64,000 nucleotides of DNA from NCBI GenBank assembly GCA_937974565.1, contig CALJWL010000015.1, positions 1 to 64,000 of the forward strand, written 5' to 3'. Origin of the DNA: an uncultured Arenicella sp. (GTDB taxonomy: Bacteria; Pseudomonadota; Gammaproteobacteria; Arenicellales; Arenicellaceae). Below the pieces are notes generated by a model that made no database searches, had not been told where the DNA came from, and saw nothing but the letters and a program-made list of their open reading frames with translations. The number at the start of each line of letters is the position of its first letter. Position 1 is the stretch's first letter. Below are positions 35,811-46,421 of the stretch, piece after piece. The translations under genes and the position numbers were made by a program.

Positions 35811-37439
35811 ATGCCGACGAATACGATGAAATCTTCCGTGCCCGAACATCTAAAAGACAGCCTTACAGCCTTAGCCCAGACCGACCTTACTGCAGGGATA
35901 CAACGTAAATTTGATAATGATAATGCCAGGGTCGAAAAGCACAGTTTTCAGTTTAGAGAGCTGTATTTTGATTTGAGTAAAACTCATATTTCGGACCCGT
36001 TGGTTGAACGGTATTTGGAGATTGCTGAAAGTCAAAAAATAGAACAAGCGCGTGAAGATTTTCTTTCCGGTGATCTAATCAATAACACCGAGCAACGCTC
36101 TGTTTTACACACATTGTTGCGTGATACTGAAAATCAAGGAATCACCATGCAACAGCCGGTTGTACTTGATCAAGCCCAAGATGCAAGAGCGCAATTTACC
36201 GAGCAATATAAAGAAATAGAGCAATCATTAGCGCGTCGAGAGACCCCGATTAAAGACATTATTCACGTGGGTATTGGTGGTTCTTCATTAGGCACTCAGT
36301 TACTCTATGAAGCCTTACAAGTGATCGGTGAGCGGCGTAGAATTCATTTTATTGGAAACATTGATGCGCACCAGTTAGTGTCTGTTCTTGATCAGTGCGA
36401 TGTTTCCAGTACGTTGGTAATCGGTGTTTCGAAAACCTTCACGACAGCCGAAACACTGCAAAACTTAGATTCAATTGCCAATTGGTTTAAAAGCAATGGC
36501 GTTGATAAGCCGTTGGATAATTTTTACGGTGTGACAGCGAACCCTACTCAGGCAAACCAATACGGTCTAGCGTCATCGAATGTCGTGTCTTTTCCGGTGT
36601 GGGTAGGCGGTCGCTATTCAGTTTGGTCTTCAGTCTCGCTTTCCGCTGTGCTTCTTTTAGGCAAAGAGAAATTTGATGAGTTTCTCGAAGGTGCGGCCGA
36701 AATGGATCGGCATTTTTACACAGCACCTTTAGCGAAAAATGTGTGTTTTAAGGCCGCGATGCTTGATCATTACTACGCAAATCATATGGGCGTTGGTGCG
36801 AAAGCAATTTTTGCGTATGATTATCGTTTTCGCTCCTTGGTTGATTACTTGCAGCAATTAGAAACGGAAAGTAATGGTAAGGATAAACAGCGTGATGGCC
36901 ACCCGGTTGACCAAAAAACATCAATGGTGGTGTGGGGTGGCGTTGGCACAGACGTGCAACATTCGGTATTCCAAATGCTGCACCAAGGCACTTCTATCAT
37001 TCCTGCTGAGTTTATTCTGGTTAAGAAACCCGATCATGGCTTGCAAGAACATCATAATGAATTATTAGCAAATGGCATTGCGCAAACGGCCGCACTGTTG
37101 TCTGGGCAGACGTTAGAGACGGTTAAAGAATTGCACGGAGATGAAGGCTTGTCGGACGAAGCTATGAAAGCCAAAGTGTTTTCAGGTGATCGGCCTTCCA
37201 TGACCATTATGCTCGATAAGCTCAGCCCCAGTGCGTTGGGTGGTTTGCTGGCTTTCTATGAGCATAGGGTGTTCTTTGGTGGGGTGTTGACGAACATTAA
37301 CTCCTTTGATCAAATGGGAGTAGAGTTGGGTAAGCGTCTTGCAAAGAAAGTTCGGCCACTCATTGATAGAGGTGAAGCAAACGATACGGGTTTTGATGCT
37401 TCAACCGAAGGGTTGCTTAAAAAATTAACGGAAAAGTAG
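35811..37439 (+). CDS. pgi: Glucose-6-phosphate isomerase
   Basis: Converts glucose 6-phosphate and fructose 6-phosphate. Family signatures are present: HVGIGGSSLGTQLLYEAL, GGRYSVWSSVSLSAV and the later EFILVKKPDHGLQEHHNELLANG. The frame is open from an ATG at 35772, but TATAAT at 35758-35763 would place the transcript start almost on that codon, so I prefer the ATG at 35811 (542 aa, near the usual 549). Neither has a good ribosome site. A bidirectional terminator follows. Confidence 0.93.
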   Translation: MPTNTMKSSVPEHLKDSLTALAQTDLTAGIQRKFDNDNARVEKHSFQFRELYFDLSKTHISDPLVERYLEIAESQKIEQAREDFLSGDLINNTEQRSVLHTLLRDTENQGITMQQPVVLDQAQDARAQFTEQYKEIEQSLARRETPIKDIIHVGIGGSSLGTQLLYEALQVIGERRRIHFIGNIDAHQLVSVLDQCDVSSTLVIGVSKTFTTAETLQNLDSIANWFKSNGVDKPLDNFYGVTANPTQANQYGLASSNVVSFPVWVGGRYSVWSSVSLSAVLLLGKEKFDEFLEGAAEMDRHFYTAPLAKNVCFKAAMLDHYYANHMGVGAKAIFAYDYRFRSLVDYLQQLETESNGKDKQRDGHPVDQKTSMVVWGGVGTDVQHSVFQMLHQGTSIIPAEFILVKKPDHGLQEHHNELLANGIAQTAALLSGQTLETVKELHGDEGLSDEAMKAKVFSGDRPSMTIMLDKLSPSALGGLLAFYEHRVFFGGVLTNINSFDQMGVELGKRLAKKVRPLIDRGEANDTGFDASTEGLLKKLTEK

Positions 37440-37564
37440 CCAATAATTTTGACACGCTTGTTGCAAAGTATCGATATTTCTTTGCTTCGCCGTGATTGTA
37501 ATATTGTTTGGTTGCTGAAAAAGGTTGGGAATATTTAGGAATTAATACCGCTGTTCTATGCAAT

Positions 37565-37601
37565 AAAAAGCCCGACAGGCAGTATGCTGTCGGGCTTTTT
37601 T
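37565..37601 (+). terminator. Bidirectional terminator between pgi and the receiver-TonB gene
   Basis: AGCCCGACAG (37569-37578) and CTGTCGGGCT (37587-37596) form a 10-bp stem with an 8-base loop, flanked by A-run and T-run, so it serves both convergent genes. Confidence 0.93.
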
Positions 37602-37630
37602 ATGATGCGCCTCAGTGGTCGTAAAGGCAG

Positions 37631-39376
37631 TTAATTCAGGCGAAATTGCACCTTAGTTGAAATGTTCTGGCTTTCAACTGGCAAGCCTGTGCGTTGGTTT
37701 CTTGCTGGTGAGAAACGCCATTTCTTCACAGATTTAATCGCGGCATCGTTAAACGTATCACCAGGTTCTGAATCCAACACTTCGATATCAAATGGAATTC
37801 CTTCTTTGTTGATTGAGAACCTCACCTGCACCCAACCTTCGGTGCTATTTTTTAAGGCACGGCTTGGGTAACGTGGTGAGGCACGAGAAATGATTTTAGC
37901 CGGAATGATTTTGGGTGGTTCAGGCTTGCTAGTTTCAACTTTGGCCACTTCCTCAAGGGGAGCTGGTTTTGACTCTTCCTCTTTTTCCTTAGATGCTTCG
38001 GCAATCGCGGCACGTTTGCTCTGAATGCCTTTGTTTAATTTATCTAGAGCGTCGTTGCCATCTGTAAGATTAATACGTTTAACCAGCGCCGAAAGTTTAA
38101 CCGCTTCTTCAAGGTTGTCGTCATTCAGATTGGTGTTAGCCAAAGCCAAGAGCTTATTACTTAATAGTTTAACTCGAGGGTCCGAGTTTGCGCGACTGAT
38201 TTTATTACCTTTAAGAGCCGATGATACTAATTGGTAAGCGTTGCCTTTCTTTGGTGGCGTTAAATTACCAGCGGCAATAGCGCTGTCGATACTATCCAGC
38301 AACGCCTTTTCGGCTTGCAATGCTTTGCTTGCGCTGTTGTCGCCACCCAGATCGCCTAGCCGCTCTAATACAGTCGATGTCGCGGCGATCTCTTCTTGCG
38401 TTCCTGTTTCACGTACTTTTTTAACGTGACTGTCCACGGCTTTGGCTAACTCCTGACTTAATTGGTCATTTTCAAGATTCAGCGGTTCAATTTGACGTAA
38501 TGCGTCTATTGCGTTCAACGCTTGATCGAACTTGGCTTCTGACACCAGTGTCCTATAATTGCTGCGAATAGCCGCGGCTACGGTCTTTTTACCTTCATAA
38601 GCCACAGAGTCGTAAGGGTCGATCTGTAATGATTGGTTGTAATACTCCAGTGCATTGTCCCCTTTAGGCTGAATGTAACGTCCATCTAGAATCGCGTTTG
38701 AGGCTAGTTGGTTAAGCTCGTTGGTTCGACTTACCGCTTCGTTAATTTCTTGCGTGACTTCTTGCTCAATATTCAGAGAGTTGTCTACCACGACCTGTTG
38801 TTTGGGAGCCTCATCGCCACCTAAAAACAAGAAGGCGATTAAACCTAATACTACAACAGCTAAGCCGGCGTATATCGCGGGGTTGGTTTTACGTTGCGCG
38901 GCCAGTTGTTCCAAATTGGCTCGGTTTTCTGCTGGGCCAACGATCATGATGTCTTCGCCAGCTTTTTGCTTGCCTACCAATTCTTCATGCAAAGATAAGG
39001 CTGATTTGAATGCCAAAAATACTTGATTGCCGCCAACGGGTTTATTAAATGCTCGATAGACAATAGGCTGAATGTTTGATTTCAGAATTTCAGAAAGCGG
39101 GTCCTTTTCGCCTACCAGCATCAAAACTTGGGTAGGGTCCGTTTTTTTTAAACTGATTGCCTGGTCAATGGCCTTTTCTACGTCATTGCCATTGGTATCG
39201 CAATCTAAGATAACAATGGCGTTGTCATCAAGTAAGTCCGGTTGCTTGAGAACTTCGTCAACCGTTTCGCGGGCGTTTATTTTTAGGTCCGTTGAGTTGC
39301 CATTAATAATAGCTTCAACAACATTTGAATCATCTGAAATAAGTAATACAGATGGGGCGGGAGCCTGTTCCGACAT
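37631..39376 (-). CDS. Receiver domain-TonB fusion protein
   Basis: A 581-residue protein with an unusual order. Residues 1-135 form a response-regulator receiver with D15/D16, phospho-acceptor D58 (VILDCDTNG) and K112 (FNKPV); the usual Thr/Ser is replaced near V88-G89. One membrane helix lies at about 167-187, followed by a helical, tetratricopeptide-like region (about 205-470) with an Ala/Lys/Glu-rich stretch and a KPEPPKIIPAK Pro segment, and a TonB C-terminal domain (about 500-581; SPRYPSRALKNSTEGWVQV, KKWRFSPARNQRTGLPV). The receiver would be cytoplasmic and the TonB domain periplasmic, giving a protein that could couple phosphorylation to TonB action. GGAGG precedes the ATG. It stands alone between terminators and terC. 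Confidence 0.85.
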   Translation of the reverse strand: MSEQAPAPSVLLISDDSNVVEAIINGNSTDLKINARETVDEVLKQPDLLDDNAIVILDCDTNGNDVEKAIDQAISLKKTDPTQVLMLVGEKDPLSEILKSNIQPIVYRAFNKPVGGNQVFLAFKSALSLHEELVGKQKAGEDIMIVGPAENRANLEQLAAQRKTNPAIYAGLAVVVLGLIAFLFLGGDEAPKQQVVVDNSLNIEQEVTQEINEAVSRTNELNQLASNAILDGRYIQPKGDNALEYYNQSLQIDPYDSVAYEGKKTVAAAIRSNYRTLVSEAKFDQALNAIDALRQIEPLNLENDQLSQELAKAVDSHVKKVRETGTQEEIAATSTVLERLGDLGGDNSASKALQAEKALLDSIDSAIAAGNLTPPKKGNAYQLVSSALKGNKISRANSDPRVKLLSNKLLALANTNLNDDNLEEAVKLSALVKRINLTDGNDALDKLNKGIQSKRAAIAEASKEKEEESKPAPLEEVAKVETSKPEPPKIIPAKIISRASPRYPSRALKNSTEGWVQVRFSINKEGIPFDIEVLDSEPGDTFNDAAIKSVKKWRFSPARNQRTGLPVESQNISTKVQFRLN

Positions 39377-39499
39377 ATTGCCTCCGGTTTGTCATATTAA
39401 ATATAGTTGTCCAATAATAGCACTCGTCAAACAGCTAGGCATGTTTAGAAGGGCGTTTATCAGGAATTTTGGGTTATCAGCTTACTTTTGGGTCCGCAA

Positions 39500-40288
39500 C
39501 TAGTGCTTCTTAAGGTTAGCTTGCTTCATTTGGTTCAGTTTTTTCTGGTATCGGCTTTGCACAATATCACTCACGATAAGTACGGCTAACACGAAGTAGA
39601 ATGTGGTTTTAGACATTTGCACCACTTCATTGCCAAACAGCGTCATATGAGAAAGGTGTCCGCCCTCGGAAACCAGCATGACTCCTACTAGGAATAATAT
39701 GAATAAGCCCATCACTTCGTACATGCGGTTTTTCTGAAGAAATTCAGAAACTGTGTCAGCCAACACAACCATGAGAACACCGCCAATGATGATGGCCGTG
39801 GCCATTGTATAAAAGACTTTGGTTACGGCCATGGCGCTAAGAATAGAATCAAACGAAAACACAACGTTCATTGCCACAATCCAGAAAATAATACGGCCTA
39901 TTGGCTTAGCATCGCGCTGCTGTGCGTGCGACTCTTCTAATGTCATCATGTGCAAAATTTCTTTCATTGCGGTATAGAGTATAAAGGCCCCACCGAACAG
40001 CACAATAATGGCGTGCAGATTAAAGGTGGCATGAATCACACCTTCCCAGTGAATCGCAAACAATTGCTCTTGAAAGGCCTCTATCATTTTGAGCAATAAA
40101 AACAACAACACAATGCGGAAGACCACCGCTAATACAATGCCCCAAAAACGGACTTGTTTTTGTTTGCTCTCAGGAGCGCGTTGACTCTCTAGGGAGATGT
40201 ATAATAAGTTATCGAAGCCAAGTACCGCTTGCAAAGCGATCAGCAACGTTAAATCAATAAGATTCGCGATAGTGAAAAATTCAGCCAT
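39500..40288 (-). CDS. TerC-family integral membrane protein
   Basis: A 262-residue TerC/YkoY-type membrane protein with about seven helices. The two family acidic motifs are visible: GFDN near 24-27 and SFDSI near 148. TerC proteins are linked to tellurite resistance and, in recent work, to manganese or calcium export associated with exoenzyme metalation. This is a single copy without other ter genes, so a metal-ion role is more likely than tellurite resistance. It is followed by the receiver-TonB gene's upstream region, with no operon partner. Confidence 0.87.
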   Translation of the reverse strand: MAEFFTIANLIDLTLLIALQAVLGFDNLLYISLESQRAPESKQKQVRFWGIVLAVVFRIVLLFLLLKMIEAFQEQLFAIHWEGVIHATFNLHAIIVLFGGAFILYTAMKEILHMMTLEESHAQQRDAKPIGRIIFWIVAMNVVFSFDSILSAMAVTKVFYTMATAIIIGGVLMVVLADTVSEFLQKNRMYEVMGLFILFLVGVMLVSEGGHLSHMTLFGNEVVQMSKTTFYFVLAVLIVSDIVQSRYQKKLNQMKQANLKKH

Positions 40289-40373
40289 TAAAGTCCCCAG
40301 TTATCAGCTTATGATGGGTTTAAAAAGGCTTCGGGTTATTCAAAGACCGAGTTAATTAACAGTTTAAGGCTAA

Positions 40374-40477
40374 CGTTGAGTTGAGTGTTTAGCTCAACGG
40401 CTTAGTCGATGCCGAGGCCAGTTTCTTGTTCTATGAATGTTGTAACATACTTAAGCTAATAAACAAACAAGCTTAAG
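40374..40477. repeat. Inverted repeats between pyrC and terC
   Basis: CGTTGAG/CTCAACG (40374-40380 and 40393-40399) and CTTAAGCT/AGCTTAAG (40450-40457 and 40470-40477) are perfect stems. No T-run is attached. They lie after the pyrC stop and before the terC start on the minus strand and may be a weak terminator or a leader. Confidence 0.35.
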
Positions 40478-40497
40478 CTATTGGTTTTACTTGTTGG

Positions 40498-41547
40498 TTA
40501 TGAAACTAACTTCCAGTCTAAGGTTTGACCAGCAAAAAATGGGACAATGTCATCGCCGTTCGCTAGTGTGATTTGTTCGGGTACTTTCCATGCTTCTTTT
40601 GCAAGCGTGATGGTGTCGGTATTTCGAGCCAGGCCGTAAAAATCGGGCCCGTAATGACTGGCAAACCCTTCCAATTTCTCCAGCACTCCTAAGTTCTCAA
40701 ATACTTTTGCATAAAGCTCAATGGCACTCCAAGCTGAATAACAGCCGGCACACCCACAGCAATTTTCTTTAGCGTGCTTTGTGTGTGGTGCTGAATCCGT
40801 TCCTAAGAAAAAGCACGAAGCGCCGGAAGCAACCACTTCTTGTAGTCGGCGTTGGTGCGTATTGCGCTTTAACACGGGTAAACAATAATTGTGAGGCCTG
40901 ATGCCACCCACCAATAAATCGTTGCGATTTAACAATAAATGTTGAGGGGTGATGGTGGCAGCCAGGCTGTCGCCGCCTTGTAATACATAGTCCGCCGCAT
41001 CGGCCGTGGTTATGTGTTCGAACACCACTTTCAGGTCGGGAAAGCGCCGCCTAATCGGGTCTAAGTGCTGGTCAATAAATTGTTTTTCACGGTCGAAAAT
41101 GTCCACATCTGTTTCGGTTACTTCGCCGTGAATTAATAACAGCATGCCCACGTCACTCATGCTTTCAAACACGGGATACAGCGCCTCAATGCCACTGACG
41201 GCCGCGTCTGAATTGGTCGTGGCTCCTGCCGGGTAAAGTTTTGCCGCCGGAATCTCAGCACTTATCGCCTCACGAATGGTGGCGGGCGTTGTATCGTTAG
41301 TCAGATACAATGTCATTAGCGGCGTGAAGCTGGCTGCATTTGTATGGCTGTATTTATGTGCGGCAGCCAGTATTCGTGATCGATAGTCCAGGGCTTGAGC
41401 TTTCGTTGTCACGGGTGGCACTAAGTTCGGCATAACAATGGCCCTCTCGAAACACCGTGCGGTGGCCGGCACGGTTTCGTCTAGAAGGTGCCCATCGCGA
41501 AAATGTAAGTGCCAGTCGTCGGGTTTGGTGATTGTCAGTTGGGTCAT
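40498..41547 (-). CDS. pyrC: Dihydroorotase, PyrC class
   Basis: Cyclises carbamoyl-aspartate to dihydroorotate in pyrimidine synthesis. Metal motif HLHFRDG is at about 13-19, the carboxylated Lys is in AKLYPAGAT, further His are in LIHGEVT and FEHITT, and the catalytic Asp is in GTDSAPH. The frame is open 85 codons further upstream, but that part is not protein-like and would run into thrS. The ATG at 41547 gives 349 aa, the usual PyrC length. It is divergent from thrS by 213 bp. Confidence 0.95.
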   Translation of the reverse strand: MTQLTITKPDDWHLHFRDGHLLDETVPATARCFERAIVMPNLVPPVTTKAQALDYRSRILAAAHKYSHTNAASFTPLMTLYLTNDTTPATIREAISAEIPAAKLYPAGATTNSDAAVSGIEALYPVFESMSDVGMLLLIHGEVTETDVDIFDREKQFIDQHLDPIRRRFPDLKVVFEHITTADAADYVLQGGDSLAATITPQHLLLNRNDLLVGGIRPHNYCLPVLKRNTHQRRLQEVVASGASCFFLGTDSAPHTKHAKENCCGCAGCYSAWSAIELYAKVFENLGVLEKLEGFASHYGPDFYGLARNTDTITLAKEAWKVPEQITLANGDDIVPFFAGQTLDWKLVS

Positions 41548-41760
41548 AATAATGCGTTGCGTGCAGAGCGGTTGAACGGGCAGACTCAATTTGGCAAATT
41601 CAATAAGATAAAAGAGTCTTTCAAGGTTTTGTTTTGCGCCGGTTAGGCTACAATAGCCTGCTTGGCGATGATTGGCCCCAACGCAATGAAAAAGGCGTTC
41701 AATAAACGGGCTTAAACATGAGCTACCAAGTTTAACAAAAAACACACAGTGAATTCTAAA

Positions 41761-43698
41761 ATGTCGATAAGTATTACCTTTCCAGATGGCGCAGTTAAGC
41801 AACTTGAAGCGCCAGTCACTGGGGTTGAAATTGCCGATGGAATCAGTAGCGGTTTACGCCGCAATGCGGTGGCCATCGTTGTAAACGGTGAGTCGTGGGA
41901 TTTAACACGCGAAATTACCTCTGACGCCAATATTGACATTATCACACGCGACACCGACGCTGGCTTGGATGTGTTGCGACACGATGCGGCGCACGTTATG
42001 GCTGAGGCCGTAAAAGAATTGTACCCTGAAACTCAGGTAACTATTGGTCCGTCTATTGAAAACGGCTTTTACTACGATTTTGCACGTGAAGAAGCGTTTA
42101 CCCCAGAGGATTTAGGCAAAATAGAAACGCGTATGAAGGAGATCGTTAAGCGTAACGAAACCATAGAGCGAGAAGTATGGGATCGTAATGAAGCGATTGA
42201 GTACTTCAAAGGTATCGGCGAGTTGTATAAAGCCGAGATCATTTCAGATCTGCCAGAAAACGAAACCATAACCGTTTATCGACAAGGTGAATTCTTAGAC
42301 CTTTGTCGTGGACCGCATTTGCCCAGTACCGGTGTGTTACGAGATGGTTTTAAGCTCACTAAGTTGGCGGGTGCTTATTGGCGTGGTGATTCAAATAATG
42401 CGCAGTTACAACGTATTTACGGCACAGCATGGTCCGATAAAAAACAACTGAAAGCGTATTTAAAGCGCATGGAGGAAGCAGAGAAACGCGACCACCGTAA
42501 ACTGGGTAAGGCTCTGGATTTATTTCACATTCAAGATGAGGCTCCGGGCAGTGTGTTTTGGCATCCCAAGGGGTGGGCGATTTACCAAACCGTTCAACAA
42601 TACATGGGCGCTAAGCAATACGAGCGAGGTTATCAAGAGATTAAAACGCCACAGGTAGTGGACATTTCCCTTTGGGAGAAATCGGGGCATGCTTCTAAAT
42701 TTGGCGATGACATGTTCACGCTTTCCGCGGATGACAGAAATTACGCGATCAAGCCAATGAACTGCCCTTGCCACGTTCAAGTCTTCAATCAAGGTTTGAA
42801 AAGCTATCGTGATCTACCGCTAAGACTGGCTGAGTTTGGTTCTTGTCACCGCAATGAAATGTCTGGCGCATTGCACGGTATTATGCGAGTCCGTAGTTTT
42901 GTGCAAGACGATGCGCATATCTTTTGCACTGAAGAACAGATTCAAGAAGAAGTAAAAGAATTTATTGATTTTTTGCATGAAGTTTATACTGACTTTGGTT
43001 TTGATCAGGTAGTTTATAAACTCTCAACTCGCCCAGAACAACGGGTTGGCAGTGATGCGGATTGGGACCGTGCGGAGCAGGCTTTAGAGCAAGCGTTAAA
43101 TGAAAACAATTTGGAATGGGAGTTGCAACCGGGCGAGGGTGCGTTCTACGGGCCTAAAATCGAGTTTTCTTTAAAAGATTGCATTGGTCGTCTATGGCAA
43201 TGTGGCACCGTTCAAGTCGACTTTTCTATGCCTGGCCGTCTTGGCGCTGAATACATCGCCGAAGACGGTTCTAAGCAAGTGCCAGTGATGTTGCATCGCG
43301 CTATCCTTGGCTCATTGGAGCGTTTCTTGGGGATATTGATCGAGCAACATGCTGGGGCGTTACCCGCGTGGCTAGCTCCACAACAAGTGATGGTGGCAAC
43401 CATTGTCACTGATGCCAATGATTACGCCCAAGAGGTTGCCAATGCTCTGCGAAATGCCGGTATGCGTGCAGACGTAGACCTTCGAAACGAAAAAATCGGT
43501 TACAAAGTTCGTGAACACAGCTTGCAAAAGATCCCTGCAATACTATGTATCGGTAAACGAGAGGCAGAAGAAGGCGCGGTGGCTGTGCGTCGATTTGGCA
43601 GCAAACAACAAACAGTGATGAAATTAGAGGACTTTATTGAGCAATTTCATGTTGAAATTAGCGAAAAACAAGTGACTTTGAATAACATCGAGTCCTAG
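41761..43698 (+). CDS. thrS: Threonyl-tRNA synthetase
   Basis: A class II synthetase for tRNA(Thr). The TGS domain (about 1-62), editing domain with [11 protein letters not shown] and the zinc-site catalytic core (Cys in MNCPCHVQ, His in DDAHIF and MLHRAILGS) are complete, followed by the anticodon-binding domain. I take the ATG at 41761 ([10 protein letters not shown]) rather than a GTG 12 bases earlier, since it matches the family start; no ribosome site is clear for either. At 645 aa it is the normal length. infC-rpmI-rplT, which usually follow in gammaproteobacteria, are absent. Confidence 0.97.
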   Translation: MSISITFPDGAVKQLEAPVTGVEIADGISSGLRRNAVAIVVNGESWDLTREITSDANIDIITRDTDAGLDVLRHDAAHVMAEAVKELYPETQVTIGPSIENGFYYDFAREEAFTPEDLGKIETRMKEIVKRNETIEREVWDRNEAIEYFKGIGELYKAEIISDLPENETITVYRQGEFLDLCRGPHLPSTGVLRDGFKLTKLAGAYWRGDSNNAQLQRIYGTAWSDKKQLKAYLKRMEEAEKRDHRKLGKALDLFHIQDEAPGSVFWHPKGWAIYQTVQQYMGAKQYERGYQEIKTPQVVDISLWEKSGHASKFGDDMFTLSADDRNYAIKPMNCPCHVQVFNQGLKSYRDLPLRLAEFGSCHRNEMSGALHGIMRVRSFVQDDAHIFCTEEQIQEEVKEFIDFLHEVYTDFGFDQVVYKLSTRPEQRVGSDADWDRAEQALEQALNENNLEWELQPGEGAFYGPKIEFSLKDCIGRLWQCGTVQVDFSMPGRLGAEYIAEDGSKQVPVMLHRAILGSLERFLGILIEQHAGALPAWLAPQQVMVATIVTDANDYAQEVANALRNAGMRADVDLRNEKIGYKVREHSLQKIPAILCIGKREAEEGAVAVRRFGSKQQTVMKLEDFIEQFHVEISEKQVTLNNIES

Positions 43699-43910
43699 TG
43701 GTTTCACCAGTAATGAAATCAGGTTACAAAAACGCGAGAATGGCGGTCTTATTTTACTGTGGCGAGTATTGTACGCCCACACGACTGGCATTAAGCTCAT
43801 CGTGTAACTGAAAAAGCAAAGATAAAAGGTTTAGGCCGCTACTGGCGAGACGACTGGTATTGGTAAATGCCTAGGCCCTTGAACCCAAAACACCAATTAT
43901 GGAGAAAATA

Positions 43911-44690
43911 ATGAACTTTCAAAAGAAAATGGCCGTTGTTGGCGGTATGGTCGCCTTAGTAGGTACGGCTTACGTTGGCCTCGGTTCCCTTGCTGTCGAG
44001 ACAGCTCACGCTGAAGATAAATTACTAAAATCTGGCGGTGACGGCCCCGATATGACCACTGATGCTGCGCGTTTAGGTTATACCTTTGGCGTGCAAATTG
44101 CACAAGATATGAAACGTTCTGATTTGCAAGATTCGATTGACGTCAGTGCTATCGATGCGGCATTTCGCGATGTGTTTAGTGGCGCTGAGTTGCGCATGAC
44201 CGAAGCCGATATGCAGGCTGCGCAAAGCAAGTACCAAGAAAAAGTTCAGCAAGAGTATTTCGCAAAATTGAAAGAGAATGCGGATAAAAGCGCGGCATTT
44301 ATTGCGGCCAACGGTAAGAAAAAAGGCGTGGTTACCACCGACAGTGGTTTGCAACACAAAGTCGAGCGTGCTGGTAAAGGCAAGCAACCGACGGCCAATG
44401 ACACCGTTAAAGTACACTATGAAGGCAAGTTGATGGATGGCACTAAGTTCGACAGTTCTTATGACCGTGGCGCGCCCGCTGATTTTCCTGTGAGCGGGGT
44501 AATTCCTGGTTTCAGTGAAGGCTTGATGTTAATGAAGGAAGGCGGTAAGCGCACTCTGTATATTCCCGCAGGCTTGGCTTATGGAGAAAACGGTCCGCCA
44601 TCCATTGGCCCCAATCAAGCATTAGTTTTCGATGTTGAGTTGATTGAAGTGGTAAGTCAATCGGAAGCGACTACTAAGAAGGCTCCTTAA
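43911..44690 (+). CDS. FKBP-type peptidyl-prolyl isomerase, exported
   Basis: A 259-residue FkpA/Mip-type isomerase that assists folding of periplasmic or outer-membrane proteins. A signal peptide (about 1-34, ending ETAHA), a helical dimerisation domain (about 45-140; YTFGVQIAQDMKRSD) and an FKBP domain (about 155-252; VKVHYEGKLMDGTKFDSS, GLAYGENGPPSIGPNQ) are seen. The ATG at 43899 is in frame, but GGAG seven bases before the ATG at 43911 decides the start. It is free-standing. Confidence 0.92.
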   Translation: MNFQKKMAVVGGMVALVGTAYVGLGSLAVETAHAEDKLLKSGGDGPDMTTDAARLGYTFGVQIAQDMKRSDLQDSIDVSAIDAAFRDVFSGAELRMTEADMQAAQSKYQEKVQQEYFAKLKENADKSAAFIAANGKKKGVVTTDSGLQHKVERAGKGKQPTANDTVKVHYEGKLMDGTKFDSSYDRGAPADFPVSGVIPGFSEGLMLMKEGGKRTLYIPAGLAYGENGPPSIGPNQALVFDVELIEVVSQSEATTKKAP

Positions 44691-44875
44691 CAAGAAGCCT
44701 ATGGTAAAAAAGCGTCGTAGCGCGCTTATTTTATGTATGGAACAACTTGCTTGTTGCCAAGTACTATATGAGTGCAACGCAAGTGCTGCAGCAGCAAGCT
44801 GTTCTAAATAATTAAATTCACCCTTGCCTTCCATGCTTTCAGTTATGGCGCAAGGTAGTTCACTGACTGATTTAA

Positions 44876-45118
44876 ATGACCAAACAATACGCCCTGTACT
44901 ACAGCCGATACTGTTATTTTTGCCAAAAGGTGCTGATGAATTTGCGTAATCGTGATGACTTGAACGTTGAGTTACGCAGCACTTCAGACCGCCAACACTC
45001 GGCTGATTTGGTGAAAGGTGGCGGCAAGTCTCAAGTGCCTTGCTTACGAATTGATGACGGCAGTGGCAATGTGCAATGGATGTATGAGTCTGACGATATC
45101 ATTCGGTATTTTTCCTGA
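44876..45118 (+). CDS. Glutaredoxin-like/GST N-terminal domain protein
   Basis: An 80-residue thioredoxin-fold protein with the redox motif C13-Y-F-C16 and a cis-Pro (QVPCLRI), ending in a segment typical of GST N-terminal domains (ESDDIIRYF). It probably reduces disulfides or glutathionylated proteins. The length is that of a single domain. A bidirectional terminator follows and separates it from adk, which reads the other way. Confidence 0.82.
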   Translation: MTKQYALYYSRYCYFCQKVLMNLRNRDDLNVELRSTSDRQHSADLVKGGGKSQVPCLRIDDGSGNVQWMYESDDIIRYFS

Positions 45119-45157
45119 CGCTTGCTCTTACCTTATTAAATTACCCGCACTTAATAA

Positions 45158-45195
45158 AAAGGCCTCAGACGCGCGCGCATCTGAGGCCTTTCTTT
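45158..45195. terminator. Bidirectional terminator between the glutaredoxin-like gene and adk
   Basis: AAAGGCCTCAGA (45158-45169) and TCTGAGGCCTTT (45180-45191) form a perfect 12-bp stem with a 10-base GC-rich loop, with A-rich and T-rich flanks. It serves both convergent genes. Confidence 0.93.
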
Positions 45196-45209
45196 GCTGT
45201 CTGGCGGTG

Positions 45210-46421
<1,212 letters not shown>

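Noticed and set aside
41548-41802. 85-codon N-terminal extension of pyrC
   Set aside because: It is not protein-like, PyrC matches begin at the ATG at 41547, and the extension would run into the start of thrS.
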